From positions 3,224,001 through 3,288,000 of the forward strand of contig NZ_CP080998.1 of assembly GCF_019645835.1 (NCBI RefSeq): a stretch of 64,000 nt of DNA, in the 5' to 3' direction. Under the pieces are notes generated by a model. It saw only the letters and a program-made list of their open reading frames with translations, was not told the origin of the DNA and did no database searches. Source of the stretch: Mycolicibacterium holsaticum DSM 44478 = JCM 12374. Its GTDB lineage: Bacteria; Actinomycetota; Actinomycetes; Mycobacteriales; Mycobacteriaceae. The position numbers and the translations under genes were made by a program. This document shows positions 1-9,858 of this stretch, one piece after another; position 1 is the first letter of the stretch, and every line of letters starts with the position of its first letter.

Positions 1-413
1 TGAAACACGGCCAAGAGCTGAGTTTCGACGACGACGGACGGCCCGTCCTGATCACCCGCGCCGCCCCCGCCTACGAGGAACAGCACCGCCAACGGGTCCG
101 TAAATACCTCACGCTCATGTCGGTTCGCATCCCGGCGTTGTTGTTCGCCGCGATCGCGTACGGCATCTGGCACAACGGGTTGATTTCGTTGGCGATCGTG
201 GTGATCTCCATCCCGCTGCCGTGGATGGCGGTGCTGATCGCCAACGATCGGCCGCCGCGCCGCGCCGACGAGCCGCGCCGCTACACCCATTCGGCCCATC
301 ACGACGCGGTTCCCTCCGCCGAATGGCCCGCGATCGAAGGCGGCGAACGAGCGACGCCGCCAGCGCCACCGCAAGTGGACGTCGAGCAGCCCGAAGGTGA
401 TGTTCCCAGCTGA
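1..413 (+). CDS. DUF3099 family membrane protein (start codon cut by window edge)
   Basis: The reading frame is open from base 3. Bases 1-2 (TG) are the end of a start codon whose first base lies just outside the window, so about 136 of 137 residues are visible. The N-terminus is a short hydrophilic segment (KHGQELSFDDDGRP). Two closely spaced hydrophobic segments follow at about residues 42-58 and 62-80, and then a proline- and glutamate-rich cytoplasmic tail. This layout fits the DUF3099 family of small actinobacterial membrane proteins. The gene lies directly upstream of sigB, as Rv2709 does in M. tuberculosis. No function is known. Confidence 0.8.
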   Translation, partial: KHGQELSFDDDGRPVLITRAAPAYEEQHRQRVRKYLTLMSVRIPALLFAAIAYGIWHNGLISLAIVVISIPLPWMAVLIANDRPPRRADEPRRYTHSAHHDAVPSAEWPAIEGGERATPPAPPQVDVEQPEGDVPS

Positions 414-496
414 GGAGCTTCGCACCTGATTCTCAGCACATTCTCAGGTCACCGGAGAAAAACCGCTGATCAACGCGTGTGAACCGGTCGAAGGCT

Positions 497-523
497 GGGA
501 ACTCTTTCGAGCACGTGGGCGTT
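497..523 (+). promoter_or_regulatory. Putative ECF-sigma (SigE/SigH-type) promoter of sigB
   Basis: GGGAAC at 497-502 and CGTT at 520-523 are 17 bases apart, which matches the GGAAC / CGTT pattern of mycobacterial SigE and SigH promoters. The -10 element lies about 37 bases before the sigB start. In M. tuberculosis sigB is known to be transcribed by SigE and SigH. Transcription at this site is inferred from the motif and position. Confidence 0.6.
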
Positions 524-560
524 GTAGCTCATGACAGTTCGACCCGATCAGGAGGCCGTC

Positions 561-1520
561 ATGGCAAATGCCACCACAAGCCGCGTTGACCACGACCTGG
601 ACGCCCAGAGTCCGGCCGCTGATCTCGTGCGCGTGTACCTCAACGGCATCGGCAAAACGGCCTTGCTCAATGCCGCCGATGAGGTCGAACTCGCGAAGCG
701 CATTGAGGCAGGCCTTTACGCAAAGCATCTTCTCGAGACGCGTAAGCGCTTGGGCGAGAACCGCAAACGTGATCTTGCCGCGATCGTCCGCGACGGGGAG
801 GCAGCCCGACGGCACCTGCTCGAGGCCAACCTTCGGCTGGTGGTGTCGCTGGCCAAGCGCTACACCGGTCGCGGGATGCCGCTCCTGGATCTGATCCAGG
901 AGGGCAACCTGGGCCTGATCCGAGCGATGGAAAAGTTCGACTACGCCAAGGGATTCAAGTTCTCCACGTACGCCACGTGGTGGATCCGCCAGGCGATTAC
1001 CCGCGGAATGGCCGATCAGAGCCGCACCATCCGGCTACCGGTCCACCTCGTCGAGCAGGTCAACAAGCTGGCCCGGATCAAGCGTGAGATGCACCAGAGC
1101 CTGGGCCGCGAAGCCACCGACGAGGAACTGGCCGAAGAGTCGGGCATCCCGGTGGAGAAGATCACCGACCTGCTCGAGCACAGCCGTGACCCGGTGAGCC
1201 TGGACATGCCGGTCGGCAGCGACGAGGAAGCCCCGCTCGGCGACTTCATCGAGGACGCCGAGGCGATGTCGGCCGAGAACGCGGTGATCTCCGAATTGCT
1301 GCACACCGACATCCGGCACGTGCTGGCTACCCTCGACGAGCGCGAGCAGCAGGTCATCCGGCTGCGCTTCGGGCTCGACGACGGTCAGCCGCGCACCCTG
1401 GACCAGATCGGCAAGCTGTTCGGCCTGTCGCGCGAGCGGGTTCGCCAGATCGAGCGTGAGGTGATGGCCAAGCTGCGCAACGGCGAACGTGCCGACCGGT
1501 TGCGCTCCTACGCCAGCTAG
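561..1520 (+). CDS. sigB: RNA polymerase sigma factor SigB
   Basis: This 319-residue protein is a primary-like group 2 sigma factor that directs RNA polymerase to stress and stationary-phase promoters. It keeps region 1.2 ([14 protein letters not shown]), the core-binding and melting region 2 ([18 protein letters not shown], then [16 protein letters not shown]), region 3, and the region 4.2 helix-turn-helix ([18 protein letters not shown]). The long N-terminal region 1.1 of SigA is absent. The ATG at 561 is preceded by GGAGG at 551-555, five bases away, so the in-frame upstream ATG at 531 is not needed. An ECF-type promoter lies upstream and ideR follows on the same strand after a terminator hairpin, as in M. 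tuberculosis. Confidence 0.97.
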   Translation: MANATTSRVDHDLDAQSPAADLVRVYLNGIGKTALLNAADEVELAKRIEAGLYAKHLLETRKRLGENRKRDLAAIVRDGEAARRHLLEANLRLVVSLAKRYTGRGMPLLDLIQEGNLGLIRAMEKFDYAKGFKFSTYATWWIRQAITRGMADQSRTIRLPVHLVEQVNKLARIKREMHQSLGREATDEELAEESGIPVEKITDLLEHSRDPVSLDMPVGSDEEAPLGDFIEDAEAMSAENAVISELLHTDIRHVLATLDEREQQVIRLRFGLDDGQPRTLDQIGKLFGLSRERVRQIEREVMAKLRNGERADRLRSYAS

Positions 1521-1532
1521 TACGCCAGCTAG
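1509..1532. repeat. 12-bp tandem duplication over the sigB stop codon
   Basis: TACGCCAGCTAG is present twice without a gap, at 1509-1520 and 1521-1532. The first copy encodes the last residues and stop of SigB, and the second copy repeats the stop in frame. It looks like a small slippage duplication. Confidence 0.9.
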
Positions 1533-1541
1533 CCGCCGACT

Positions 1542-1573
1542 GACAAGCCCGCCGATAAACCGGCGGGCTTGTC
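1542..1573 (+). terminator. Hairpin terminator after sigB
   Basis: GACAAGCCCGCCG (1542-1554) is perfectly complementary to CGGCGGGCTTGTC (1561-1573) across a six-base loop. There is no clear T-run, as is common for mycobacterial terminators. It lies between sigB and ideR. Confidence 0.75.
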
Positions 1574-1661
1574 TGATCTCGCCGCACGGCCCAGCGGCCA
1601 CGGCACGTAAGACCCCGGTTTGGCCAGCTAAGCCGGTAGACTCGCCGTGACGGAGGGTGCC

Positions 1662-2357
1662 ATGAACGATCTTGTCGATACCACTGAGATGTACCTGCGG
1701 ACCATCTACGACCTCGAGGAAGAGGGCGTGGTGCCACTGCGTGCGCGCATCGCGGAGCGTCTTGATCAAAGCGGTCCGACCGTGAGCCAGACGGTCTCGC
1801 GGATGGAACGGGACGGGTTGCTGCATGTCGCCGGTGACCGGCATCTCGAGTTGACCGAAAAGGGCCGCCAACTCGCCGTGGCCGTGATGCGCAAGCACCG
1901 GCTGGCCGAGCGGCTGCTCGTCGACGTGATCGGCCTTCCGTGGGAGGAAGTCCATGCCGAGGCGTGCCGCTGGGAGCATGTGATGAGCGAGGACGTCGAA
2001 CGCCGCCTCGTGCGGGTGCTCAACAACCCGACCACCTCGCCGTTCGGCAACCCCATTCCCGGGCTTTCCGAGCTCGGACTGGCCGGCTCGGCGTTCGGCG
2101 CCGATCAGCTGAACCTGGTCCGGCTTACCGAGCTTCCGGCCGGAATGCCCGTCGCCGTGGTCGTGCGTCAATTGACCGAGCACGTCCAGGGCGACGCCGA
2201 TCTGATCAGCCGACTCAAGGACGCCGGCGTGGTGCCCAATGCGCGGGTGACCGTACAGACCAACGACAACGGCGGGGTCATGATCGTGATCCCGGGCCAC
2301 GAACAGGTGGAGCTGCCCCATCAGATGGCCCACGCCGTGAAGGTCGAGAAGGTCTAG
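1662..2357 (+). CDS. ideR: Iron-dependent repressor IdeR
   Basis: IdeR is the DtxR-family Fe(II)-dependent regulator of siderophore synthesis, iron uptake and iron storage. The protein is 231 residues. The winged-helix DNA-binding domain covers about residues 1-73, with a recognition region around SGPTVSQTVSRMERDG. The known metal ligands are visible: Met10, Cys102, Glu105 and His106 for one site, and His79, Glu83 and His98 for the other. The C-terminal SH3-like domain ends in AHAVKVEKV, as in the M. tuberculosis protein. The ATG at 1662 has a GGAGGG ribosome site; an in-frame GTG at 1647 would start before that site and is less likely. Confidence 0.96.
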   Translation: MNDLVDTTEMYLRTIYDLEEEGVVPLRARIAERLDQSGPTVSQTVSRMERDGLLHVAGDRHLELTEKGRQLAVAVMRKHRLAERLLVDVIGLPWEEVHAEACRWEHVMSEDVERRLVRVLNNPTTSPFGNPIPGLSELGLAGSAFGADQLNLVRLTELPAGMPVAVVVRQLTEHVQGDADLISRLKDAGVVPNARVTVQTNDNGGVMIVIPGHEQVELPHQMAHAVKVEKV

Positions 2358-2369
2358 GCCCCACCGGCT

Positions 2370-3407
2370 TCACCCGGCCCGCTGCCCGAAGATGCGTCTG
2401 GGCGGCAGCTGCACGCCCAACTGGTCGGCCAACCGGAACCCGGTGGCGGCGAGTTCGCAGATCCGTTCCGGGCGCATGCCCGACTGCAGCGCCGTGTCGA
2501 GCATGGCCGCCATCCGATGGGTGCCGTCGCAGCGCAGCGCGGCCTGCAGCGACACCCCGGCCAGCGGTCCGTCACCGCGCACATACGCCGAGTAGGCCAG
2601 CAGCACCAGCGCTTCGACCCGCCAGGGCTCGGGAAGCCGTCGGGACAGCTCGGCCCACAGCGACTCGGCCTGCCCGGCGCTCTCCCCGACCGCCAACGCG
2701 TAGAGCGTGTCGCGCACCGTGGGGTCGGTCAACGCATCCGCGAGCCGGGCCAGCGTGTCGTCGGCCAGCTCCTCTCCGGCGGCCACCCGCGCGGCCGCCG
2801 CGATGGCGGCCTGCACGTCGCTGCGCGCCTGGGCGTCGGTGCGCCGGCCGCCGTCACGCACGACGGTGGCCAGCGCCGCCGTGCGGGCCGGGTCGCTGAC
2901 CGCGATGACGTCCTGCAGCTCGGCCCGGTGCGCGTAGAGCCTGCGCCCGTCCAGCACCGCCGCGGCGGCCAGCGGCGAGGCCGACGGGTCGTCGATGGTG
3001 CCTGCGCACCCGCACCCGTCGGCGCAATGCCACCGCCCGCCGGCCGCGACCCGATCGACCACATGCGCGGCGAGCAGTTCGATGCCCTGCTCGGCGAGCG
3101 ACGCCGCCAGCGCGTCCGTCAGGTCGCGGTACTCCTCGTTGCACAACCGGCAGTTGGCCCCGGCCTCGTCGACGACGACCGCGATCGCCGCGTCCGTGCC
3201 CGCCGAGGCGGCCACTTCGGCGATGTGCCCGAGTGAGTCGGGCAGGTCATCTGAAAGGTCAACTCTCATCACGCATCCCATCGCACCGCGTTCGATGGTG
3301 ACCAGGACGAGAGATTTCTCCGGGACGAAGCCGAGCACGGCAGGCAAGGCGGCGATCAGCACGCCGGGACGGTTCAGGTGGAAATCAGGTGAATGCGATG
3401 TGGTCAT
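2370..3407 (-). CDS. DUF4192 domain-containing protein
   Basis: This 345-residue protein starts [17 protein letters not shown] and continues with [19 protein letters not shown], the typical opening of the actinobacterial DUF4192 family. The position corresponds to Rv2712c, next to ideR and convergent with it (12 bases between stops). A Cys/His cluster in the middle (CRLCNEE, then [10 protein letters not shown] at about residues 126-135) could bind a metal, but this is inference. No signal peptide or membrane segment is evident. The ATG is preceded by a GGTGGGG stretch. No biochemical function is known for the family. Confidence 0.8.
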   Translation of the reverse strand: MTTSHSPDFHLNRPGVLIAALPAVLGFVPEKSLVLVTIERGAMGCVMRVDLSDDLPDSLGHIAEVAASAGTDAAIAVVVDEAGANCRLCNEEYRDLTDALAASLAEQGIELLAAHVVDRVAAGGRWHCADGCGCAGTIDDPSASPLAAAAVLDGRRLYAHRAELQDVIAVSDPARTAALATVVRDGGRRTDAQARSDVQAAIAAAARVAAGEELADDTLARLADALTDPTVRDTLYALAVGESAGQAESLWAELSRRLPEPWRVEALVLLAYSAYVRGDGPLAGVSLQAALRCDGTHRMAAMLDTALQSGMRPERICELAATGFRLADQLGVQLPPRRIFGQRAG

Positions 3408-3513
3408 GACCCCACCGTCGCGAGGAAGCCGACGGTTTCCGCGGGTTCGGGGCGCCGCGGCGGGCCGGCTGGGGATGAATTCGCGGTTGGGGATGAATGG
3501 CCGCGCCGCCGGA

Positions 3514-4194
3514 CTAGGTGCTGCGCCGCACCTTCAACACCGCATCGCTGAACAGCGTGTGCAACGACGCGGTGTCGGGGTCCTCGGCTTCGCCCTGGTG
3601 CAGCCAGGTGACGCTGACCCGGGTGTCGCTGATCTGGGCGGTCAGCGTCAGCGTGCGCCGCACTGGACCCGTCGACGGTGTGACGGTCTGGTCGACGGCG
3701 AAGCTGTCGTCGGCGTCGACCGGCGGTTGGGGCAGCATCGTCACGGTCACGTCAGACCGGACGCCCTGATTTGCGGTGGTGAACGACGCGCACCTGCGCA
3801 ACTGCTCACCTCGTTTGCCCAGCGCCGGGGCGGGCCGGGTCACCGCGACGATCAGGCTGCTGGCCGTCGCGCTGTCGATACCTTCGGCGGCCACGCTCTG
3901 GCTGGAGGCCACCGGTGGCGGCGCGCACTCGGCCGGTGTCACCACCGCCCCGGGCGCGACACCGTTGATGTCCTGCAGCGCCCGATACACCGCGGTGCCG
4001 TCGAGCACCGCGGCCGGATACTGCGGGGGAAAGCGCGCGGGTTCGATCAGCAGCGCGCCGATCGGCACCGGCGGGGGGCCCGCGAGCCGGGGGGCCCCGA
4101 CGACCACCCGGCTGCAGCCCGCGAGCGTCGTCGACGCCATGAGCAGCGCACATGCGCACAGCGTCCAGGACCTCGTGTTGATCATCGCGGTCAT
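3514..4194 (-). CDS. Putative mycobacterial lipoprotein of unknown function
   Basis: The 226-residue product begins with a signal peptide ending in a lipobox (LAGC, Cys27), so it is probably an exported, lipid-anchored cell-envelope protein. The rest (about residues 45-226) resembles the PknH-type extracellular sensor and DUF5642 group found in many mycobacterial lipoproteins: paired cysteines, a SLIVAV strand and the late [12 protein letters not shown] segment. This assignment is tentative. An alternative ATG at 4185 would shorten the N-terminus by three residues. The gene is divergent from sthA, with which it shares a 126-base upstream region. Confidence 0.6.
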   Translation of the reverse strand: MTAMINTRSWTLCACALLMASTTLAGCSRVVVGAPRLAGPPPVPIGALLIEPARFPPQYPAAVLDGTAVYRALQDINGVAPGAVVTPAECAPPPVASSQSVAAEGIDSATASSLIVAVTRPAPALGKRGEQLRRCASFTTANQGVRSDVTVTMLPQPPVDADDSFAVDQTVTPSTGPVRRTLTLTAQISDTRVSVTWLHQGEAEDPDTASLHTLFSDAVLKVRRST

Positions 4195-4320
4195 CGTCTC
4201 ATCGCCCCGGCTGGGCGGCGGTCAGGCGCGCGTCAGCGCACCGCTGCAACAGGACGGAAATTCACGCCAGTCCCGGTGCAAGATGTGCCCGACTCGCGTA
4301 CACCTTTTGCCATGGGTTCC

Positions 4321-5727
4321 ATGTTGGAGTACGACCTCGTCGTCATCGGTTCCGGGCCGGGCGGGCAGAAAGCCGCGATCGCCGCGGCCAAGCTGGGCAA
4401 GACCGTCGCGGTCGTCGAGCGCGGCCGGATGCTGGGCGGGGTCTGCGTCAACACCGGGACCATCCCGTCCAAGACACTGCGCGAGGCGGTCGTCTACCTC
4501 ACCGGCATGAGCCAACGGGAGCTGTACGGCAGCAGCTACCGCGTCAAGGAGAAGATCACCCCGGCCGACCTGCTGGCCCGCACCAGCCACGTGATCGGCA
4601 AGGAACAAGATGTCGTCCGCTCGCAGTTGATGCGCAACCGCATCGACCTGATCCAGGGTCACGGCCGGTTCATCGACGCCCACACCGTGCTGGTCGAGGA
4701 GCCGACCCGAGGTGAACGCACCACGGTCAGCGGCGACTACGTCGTCATCGCCACGGGCACCAAGCCGGCCCGCCCGGCCGGCGTCGAGTTCGACGAGGAA
4801 CGGGTGTTGGACTCCGACGGCATCCTCGACCTCAAGTCGTTGCCGTCGACGATGGTGGTGGTCGGCGCCGGGGTGATCGGCCTGGAGTACGCGTCGATGT
4901 TCGCTGCGTTGGGCACCAAGGTCACCGTTGTCGAGAAGCGCGACAGCATGCTGGACTTCTGCGATCCCGAGATCGTGGAGGCGCTGAAGTTCCACCTGCG
5001 CGACATCGCGGTGACGTTCCGGTTCGGCGAGGAGGTGACCGCCGTGGACGTCGGCTCCGCGGGCACGGTGACCACGCTGGCCAGCGGCAAGCAGATCCCG
5101 GCCGAGACGGTGATGTACTCGGCGGGCAGGCAGGGTCAGACCGATCACCTTGATCTGGCCAACGCCGGGCTCGAGACCGACGACCGCGGACGCATCCACG
5201 TCGACAGCAACTACCAGACCAAGATCGACCACATCTACGCCGTCGGCGACGTGATCGGGTTCCCGGCGCTGGCGGCCACGTCGATGGATCAGGGCAGGCT
5301 GGCGGCCTGTCACGCGTTCGGCGAGCCTGCCAAGGGGATGACCGACCTGCAGCCGATCGGCATCTACTCCATACCGGAGGTGTCCTATGTCGGTGCCACC
5401 GAGGTGGAACTGACCAAGAAATCCATCCCCTACGAGGTCGGGGTGTCGCGCTACCGGGAGTTGGCCCGCGGGCAGATCGCCGGCGATTCCTACGGCATGC
5501 TCAAGCTGCTGGTGTCCACCGACGATCTCAAGCTGCTCGGGGTGCACATCTTCGGCACCAGCGCCACCGAGATGGTGCACATCGGCCAGGCGGTGATGGG
5601 CTGCGGCGGCACAGTGGAGTACCTGGTGGACGCGGTGTTCAACTATCCGACGTTCTCGGAGGCCTACAAGGTGGCAGCGTTGGATGTGATGAACAAGCTG
5701 TGGGCGTTGAACCACTTTCGTGCCTGA
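4321..5727 (+). CDS. sthA: Soluble pyridine nucleotide transhydrogenase SthA
   Basis: SthA is an FAD enzyme that exchanges hydride between NADPH and NAD in the cytoplasm. This 468-residue protein has the N-terminal FAD-binding motif [10 protein letters not shown], a central NAD-binding motif ([16 protein letters not shown]) and the C-terminal pyridine nucleotide-disulfide dimerisation domain. In the position of the lipoamide dehydrogenase disulfide it reads [12 protein letters not shown], so Cys42 is kept but the second Cys is Thr47. That is the mark of transhydrogenases rather than disulfide reductases. The ATG at 4321 gives the same length as the M. tuberculosis protein; an in-frame ATG at 4312 adds three residues. 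Neither has a clear ribosome site. Confidence 0.93.
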   Translation: MLEYDLVVIGSGPGGQKAAIAAAKLGKTVAVVERGRMLGGVCVNTGTIPSKTLREAVVYLTGMSQRELYGSSYRVKEKITPADLLARTSHVIGKEQDVVRSQLMRNRIDLIQGHGRFIDAHTVLVEEPTRGERTTVSGDYVVIATGTKPARPAGVEFDEERVLDSDGILDLKSLPSTMVVVGAGVIGLEYASMFAALGTKVTVVEKRDSMLDFCDPEIVEALKFHLRDIAVTFRFGEEVTAVDVGSAGTVTTLASGKQIPAETVMYSAGRQGQTDHLDLANAGLETDDRGRIHVDSNYQTKIDHIYAVGDVIGFPALAATSMDQGRLAACHAFGEPAKGMTDLQPIGIYSIPEVSYVGATEVELTKKSIPYEVGVSRYRELARGQIAGDSYGMLKLLVSTDDLKLLGVHIFGTSATEMVHIGQAVMGCGGTVEYLVDAVFNYPTFSEAYKVAALDVMNKLWALNHFRA

Positions 5728-5824
5728 GAAATGTGCGGGTGCACGGTGGGAACGCAACGTGGCAGAAATCAGTTGGAAGGTTAGAAGCGTTAATGTCTTG
5801 GCACCGCGGTGAGGAGACGAAGCA

Positions 5825-6814
5825 ATGACAGACAGTCCCGGCAGTCCTGAACAGCAGTACCAGCCGGAGCAGACCGGCATGTACGAACTGGAGTTCCCGG
5901 CGCCCAAGCTGTCCTCTGCGGACGGTCGTGGTCCGGTGATGATTCATGCCCTGGAGGGGTTCTCCGACGCCGGACACGCCATCCGGCTGGCCACCGCGCA
6001 CCTCAAGGACACCCTCGACACCGAGCTGGTCGCGTCGTTCGCCATCGACGAGCTGCTGGACTACCGGTCCCGCCGCCCGCTGATGACGTTCAAGACCGAC
6101 CACTTCACCGCCTACGAGGATCCCGAGCTCAACCTGTACGCGTTGCGCGACAGCGTCGGCACACCGTTTCTTCTGCTCGCCGGAATGGAGCCCGACCTGC
6201 GCTGGGAGCGGTTCATCACCGCGGTGCGGCTGCTGGCCGAACGGCTCGGGGTGCGCCGGCTGATCGGGCTGGGCACCATCCCGATGGCGGTCCCCCACAC
6301 ACGGCCGATCACCCTGACCGCCCATTCCAGCGACAAGGAGTTGATCGCCGACCACCAGCCGTGGGTGGGCGAGGTGCAGGTGCCCGCCAGCGTGTCGAAC
6401 CTGCTGGAGTTCCGGATGGCCCAGCACGGCCACGAGGTGCTCGGGTTCACCGTGCACGTCCCGCACTACCTGGCGCAGACGGCTTACCCGGCGGCGGCCG
6501 AAGCGTTGCTGGCCGAGGTCGCCAGAAGCGGTTCGCTGCAGATCCCGTTGGACGCCCTCGTCGAGGCGGGCGCCGAGGTGCTTTCCAAGGTCAACGAGCA
6601 GGTCGAGGGCAGCGCCGAGGTCGCCCAGGTGGTGACCGCGCTGGAGCGCCAGTACGACGCATTCGTCGCGGCCCAGGAGAACCGGTCGCTGCTGGCGCGC
6701 GACGAGGATCTGCCCAGCGGCGACGAACTCGGCGCCGAGTTCGAGCGGTTCCTCGCCCAGCAGGCCGGCGACAAGTCCAGGGACCCGTTCCAGGACGGCG
6801 ACGACTCCCGATAA
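5825..6814 (+). CDS. PAC2 family protein (proteasome-assembly-chaperone fold)
   Basis: This 329-residue protein corresponds to Rv2714. It carries the PAC2-type fold found in eukaryotic proteasome assembly chaperones and in actinobacterial proteins of unclear role. Visible family features are PVMIHALEGFSDAGHAIRLA near the N-terminus and LGTIPMAVPHTRPITLTAHS in the middle. The last third is glutamate-rich and helical (about residues 245-329) and probably mediates assembly contacts. The ATG follows a GAGGAG ribosome site. The gene lies 33 bases upstream of the alpha/beta hydrolase gene, so the two are probably co-transcribed. The actual partner is not known. Confidence 0.82.
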   Translation: MTDSPGSPEQQYQPEQTGMYELEFPAPKLSSADGRGPVMIHALEGFSDAGHAIRLATAHLKDTLDTELVASFAIDELLDYRSRRPLMTFKTDHFTAYEDPELNLYALRDSVGTPFLLLAGMEPDLRWERFITAVRLLAERLGVRRLIGLGTIPMAVPHTRPITLTAHSSDKELIADHQPWVGEVQVPASVSNLLEFRMAQHGHEVLGFTVHVPHYLAQTAYPAAAEALLAEVARSGSLQIPLDALVEAGAEVLSKVNEQVEGSAEVAQVVTALERQYDAFVAAQENRSLLARDEDLPSGDELGAEFERFLAQQAGDKSRDPFQDGDDSR

Positions 6815-6847
6815 GCGCGATCCGGGCCGGCCAGCTAAGTTGTCGCA

Positions 6848-7867
6848 ATGGCTCGAAAGCCCAACCTGCGCTCGGTGCGGGAGCTCACGCCGTCCCTGCA
6901 GTACCGCACGATCCACGGCTACCGGCGGGCCTACCGGGTGGCGGGGTCGGGCCCGGCGATCCTGCTGATCCACGGCATCGGTGACAACTCGACCACGTGG
7001 AGCGCGGTGCAGGCCACGCTGGCCCAGCGGTTCACCGTGATCGCCCCCGACCTGCTCGGGCACGGGAAATCCGACAAGCCGCGCGCGGACTATTCGGTGG
7101 CCGCCTACGCCAACGGCATGCGCGATCTGCTCAGCGTGCTCGACATCGACCGGGTGACCGTGATCGGACACTCGCTGGGCGGCGGGGTGGCGATGCAGTT
7201 CGCCTACCAGTACCCCCAACTGGTCGAACGGCTGATCCTCGTCGGCGCGGGCGGCGTGACCAAGGACGTCAACCTGGCGCTGCGGTTTGCCTCCCTGCCG
7301 ATGGCCAGCGAAGCACTCGGACTGCTTCGGCTGCCGCTGGTGCTGCCCGCCGTGCAGGCGGTGGGCCGGATGGCCGGGACGGTGTTCGGCTCGACCGGGC
7401 TGGGCCGCGACATCCCCAACATGCTGCGCATCCTGGCGGACCTGCCCGAGCCGACGGCGTCCTCGGCGTTCGCCCGCACGCTGCGCGCCGTCGTCGACTG
7501 GCGCGGCCAGGTCGTCACCATGCTCGACCGCTGCTATCTGACCCAGTCGGTTCCGGTGCAGCTGATCTGGGGCACCGACGATTCGGTCATCCCGGTCAGC
7601 CACGCCATGCTGGCGCACGCCGCGATGCCTGGTTCGGTGCTGGAGATCTTCGAAGGCTCCGGGCACTTCCCGTTCCACGACGACCCGGACCGCTTCGTGG
7701 AGGCCGTCGAGACGTTCATCGACTCGACCGAACCGTCGGCCTACGACCCCGAGTTCCTGCGCGAACTGTTGCGGGCCGGCATCGGCGAAGGCACCATCAC
7801 CGGCTCGGCCGACACCCGGGTCGCGGTGCTCGACGCGATGGGCACCGACGAGCGCAGCGCCACCTGA
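6848..7867 (+). CDS. Alpha/beta hydrolase
   Basis: This is a 339-residue alpha/beta-hydrolase-fold enzyme, corresponding to Rv2715. The catalytic elements are visible: the oxyanion-hole segment LIHGIGDNSTTW, the nucleophile elbow GHSLGGG, the acidic residue in WGTDDSVIP and the histidine in EGSGHFPFHDDP. A cap region lies between about residues 145 and 235. The C-terminal 50 residues extend beyond the usual core. There is no signal peptide, so it is probably cytoplasmic or loosely membrane-associated. The substrate is unknown; an ester or epoxide-type small molecule is only a guess from the fold. Confidence 0.85.
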   Translation: MARKPNLRSVRELTPSLQYRTIHGYRRAYRVAGSGPAILLIHGIGDNSTTWSAVQATLAQRFTVIAPDLLGHGKSDKPRADYSVAAYANGMRDLLSVLDIDRVTVIGHSLGGGVAMQFAYQYPQLVERLILVGAGGVTKDVNLALRFASLPMASEALGLLRLPLVLPAVQAVGRMAGTVFGSTGLGRDIPNMLRILADLPEPTASSAFARTLRAVVDWRGQVVTMLDRCYLTQSVPVQLIWGTDDSVIPVSHAMLAHAAMPGSVLEIFEGSGHFPFHDDPDRFVEAVETFIDSTEPSAYDPEFLRELLRAGIGEGTITGSADTRVAVLDAMGTDERSAT

Positions 7868-7914
7868 GCGTCGGGGCCGCCCGACGCGAGACGGCCACAA
7901 AGTAGCATCGGCGC

Positions 7915-8601
7915 ATGACCATCGACGTGACAGTGTTGCGCGTTTTCACGGACCAGGACGGCAAGCACGGAAACCCGCTCGGTGTGGTCGACGCCCGCAC
8001 CGTGAACCCCGGTGACCGGCAACGGATCGCGGCCCAATTGGGTTACAGCGAAACGGTGTTCGTCGAACCCTCGCAGCCGGGGACCAACACCGCATACGCC
8101 CGCATCTACACACCGACCGTCGAGTTGCCCTTCGCAGGGCATCCGACCGTGGGCGCCGCCTGGTGGCTGCGCGAACAGGGCACACCGGTGCACACCCTGC
8201 AGGTGCCGGCCGGCATCGTGCAGGTGGGATATGACGACGGGGTCACCGCCGTCAGCGCACGTTCGGAGTGGGCGCCCGAGTTCGCCATCCACGACCTGTC
8301 CTCGACCGAGGAACTACTGGCCGCCGACCCGTCCGAGTACCCCGACGACGTGAACCACTACCTGTGGACGTGGGTCGACCGGGACAAGGGGGTGCTGCGG
8401 TCGCGGATGTTTGCAACCGACCTGGGTGTGCCCGAGGACGAGGCCACCGGTTCCGCCGCGGCGCGCATGACCGACTACCTCAGCCGCGATCTGACCATCG
8501 TGCAAGGCAAGGGCTCGGAGATCTACACCCGGTGGAGCGCCGAGGGCTGGGTACGGATCTGCGGGCGCGTCGTGCGCGACAGCACCCGCCAGGCCGACTG
8601 A
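7915..8601 (+). CDS. PhzF family isomerase-like protein
   Basis: This 228-residue protein has the duplicated PhzF/diaminopimelate-epimerase-like fold. The signature segments are [15 protein letters not shown], the catalytic-acid region [10 protein letters not shown] (Glu46), [15 protein letters not shown] and the C-terminal [12 protein letters not shown]. It is shorter than most PhzF enzymes (about 260-300 residues), with reduced loops in the second half. It corresponds to Rv2716. It ends 12 bases before the convergent nrdR stop. The reaction cannot be told from sequence: PhzF relatives catalyse isomerisation or epimerisation of small carboxylic acids. Confidence 0.82.
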   Translation: MTIDVTVLRVFTDQDGKHGNPLGVVDARTVNPGDRQRIAAQLGYSETVFVEPSQPGTNTAYARIYTPTVELPFAGHPTVGAAWWLREQGTPVHTLQVPAGIVQVGYDDGVTAVSARSEWAPEFAIHDLSSTEELLAADPSEYPDDVNHYLWTWVDRDKGVLRSRMFATDLGVPEDEATGSAAARMTDYLSRDLTIVQGKGSEIYTRWSAEGWVRICGRVVRDSTRQAD

Positions 8602-8613
8602 CGCGCCGGCCGG

Positions 8614-9084
8614 TCAGCCGGCGGACGGCTGCGGAGCCTTGCGGTGCGCGCGCAACGCCTCGATCTCACGTTCGAAGTCTTCCGCTGAGCTGAAGCCGCG
8701 GTACACCGAGGCGAACCGCAGATACGCCACCTCGTCGAGTTCACGCAGCGGGCCCAGGATGGCAAGCCCCACCTCGTGGCTGGGCACCTCGGGCGAACCG
8801 GCCGCCCGCACGGTGTCCTCCACCTGCTGGGCGAGCAGGTTCAACGCGTCGTCGTCGACCTGCCGGCCCTGACAGGCGCGTCGCACACCGCCGATCACCT
8901 TCTCGCGGCTGAACGGCTCGGTGACACCGCTGCGTTTGACCACCGCGAGTACCGCCGTCTCGACGGTGGTGAACCGCCTGCCGCACTCCGGGCACGACCG
9001 GCGGCGCCGGATGGCCTGGCCTTCGTCGGTCTCACGGGAATCGACGACCCGGGAGTCGGGATGACGACAGAACGGACAGTGCAT
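8614..9084 (-). CDS. nrdR: Transcriptional repressor NrdR
   Basis: NrdR represses ribonucleotide reductase genes in response to ATP/dATP levels. The 156-residue protein starts with a zinc ribbon (MHCPFC, then CPECGRRF) and continues with an ATP-cone domain ([15 protein letters not shown], then [14 protein letters not shown]). The chosen ATG at 9084 has a GGAG site about six bases upstream and gives the family's usual length; longer in-frame starts up to 9237 add residues unlike NrdR. In M. tuberculosis an additional gene (Rv2717c) lies between the PhzF gene and nrdR. Here only 12 bases separate them. Confidence 0.95.
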   Translation of the reverse strand: MHCPFCRHPDSRVVDSRETDEGQAIRRRRSCPECGRRFTTVETAVLAVVKRSGVTEPFSREKVIGGVRRACQGRQVDDDALNLLAQQVEDTVRAAGSPEVPSHEVGLAILGPLRELDEVAYLRFASVYRGFSSAEDFEREIEALRAHRKAPQPSAG

Positions 9085-9243
9085 AACCGCTCCTTCGCCA
9101 CGCCAACACACGATCACCTGGGACGACTTTGAGCGTACCTGCGTGGGACCCCGATGGCCCAGCACCGGGGCAATCCGGGCATACCTGGCCGAGATGTCGA
9201 TGGACATCGCTGTGCGGCATGGCTTCTCACCGCCCACAACGCG

Positions 9244-9690
9244 TCAGCCGACCGGTGCGATGAGCGTTTGGCCCGCGTCCAGCACAGCGGAGTCCAGCTT
9301 GTTGAGCTCGCGAATCCGCTCGACCACGGCGCCGACCGGCGCATCCGGGGCCACCCGCTGGGCCACGTGGTTCAGCGTCTCACCGGTGTGCACTTGGACC
9401 ACCGCGAGCCGCTCGGGCACCGCATCGGGGTTGCCGACCACGCCGCCGAACTGCGCGACCAACCCGAGCCACACCGTGATCGCCGCCGCTACCAGCGCGA
9501 GGACGACCGTGGTGGCCGGGGTGATCGGACGGCGCCGATGCGGCGCCCGCGACATCACGACGCCGGTCCCCCGGTACCTGATCGGCGCGCCGCCCGGGCG
9601 CCGCGCCGGCGGCCTGCGTCGGGCGACCGGCCGGACCCCCGGCCTGACCACAGGTGCCGCCGACATCTTCCGGGTCTCGATGATCGTCAT
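9244..9690 (-). CDS. SOS-linked LysM-domain membrane protein (Rv2719c/ChiZ-like)
   Basis: This 148-residue protein has an Arg- and Pro-rich cytoplasmic N-terminus (about residues 1-60). One membrane segment ([20 protein letters not shown]) follows, then an extracytoplasmic LysM peptidoglycan-binding domain ([18 protein letters not shown], ending TLIAPVG). It corresponds to Rv2719c, a DNA-damage-induced cell-wall protein reported to have muralytic activity and to link SOS to cell division. The ATG at 9690 is chosen because it directly follows an AGGAAG stretch. The gene is divergent from lexA with a LexA-box-like sequence about 50 bases upstream, consistent with SOS control. Confidence 0.85.
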   Translation of the reverse strand: MTIIETRKMSAAPVVRPGVRPVARRRPPARRPGGAPIRYRGTGVVMSRAPHRRRPITPATTVVLALVAAAITVWLGLVAQFGGVVGNPDAVPERLAVVQVHTGETLNHVAQRVAPDAPVGAVVERIRELNKLDSAVLDAGQTLIAPVG

Positions 9691-9737
9691 CTTCCTGCCT
9701 TCCGTCCGCTTCGTTCGCTCTTGTGTTCGAAGATAGT

Positions 9738-9751
9738 CGATCACATGTTCG
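9738..9751 (-). promoter_or_regulatory. LexA box-like site upstream of the LysM gene
   Basis: CGATC-ACAT-GTTCG differs by one base from the mycobacterial SOS box CGAAC-N4-GTTCG. It lies 47 bases upstream of the LysM gene start and about 155 bases from lexA, so it most likely controls the LysM gene. Confidence 0.7.
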
Positions 9752-9858
9752 ATTAATAGAACGTGTGATCGAACTGTTGCAAAACGATAGCGAGGACCAC
9801 CGACATCTCTCGGTCAGCTCCGGCGCGACGACGAGGGCGCCCCATTCGCGACACGCCT

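Noticed and set aside
4222..7900. Long minus-strand open frames (over 500 residues) opposite sthA, the PAC2 gene and the hydrolase gene
   Set aside because: They are shadows caused by high GC codon bias. Their translations are low-complexity His/Arg/Asp-rich, while the plus-strand frames encode clear families.
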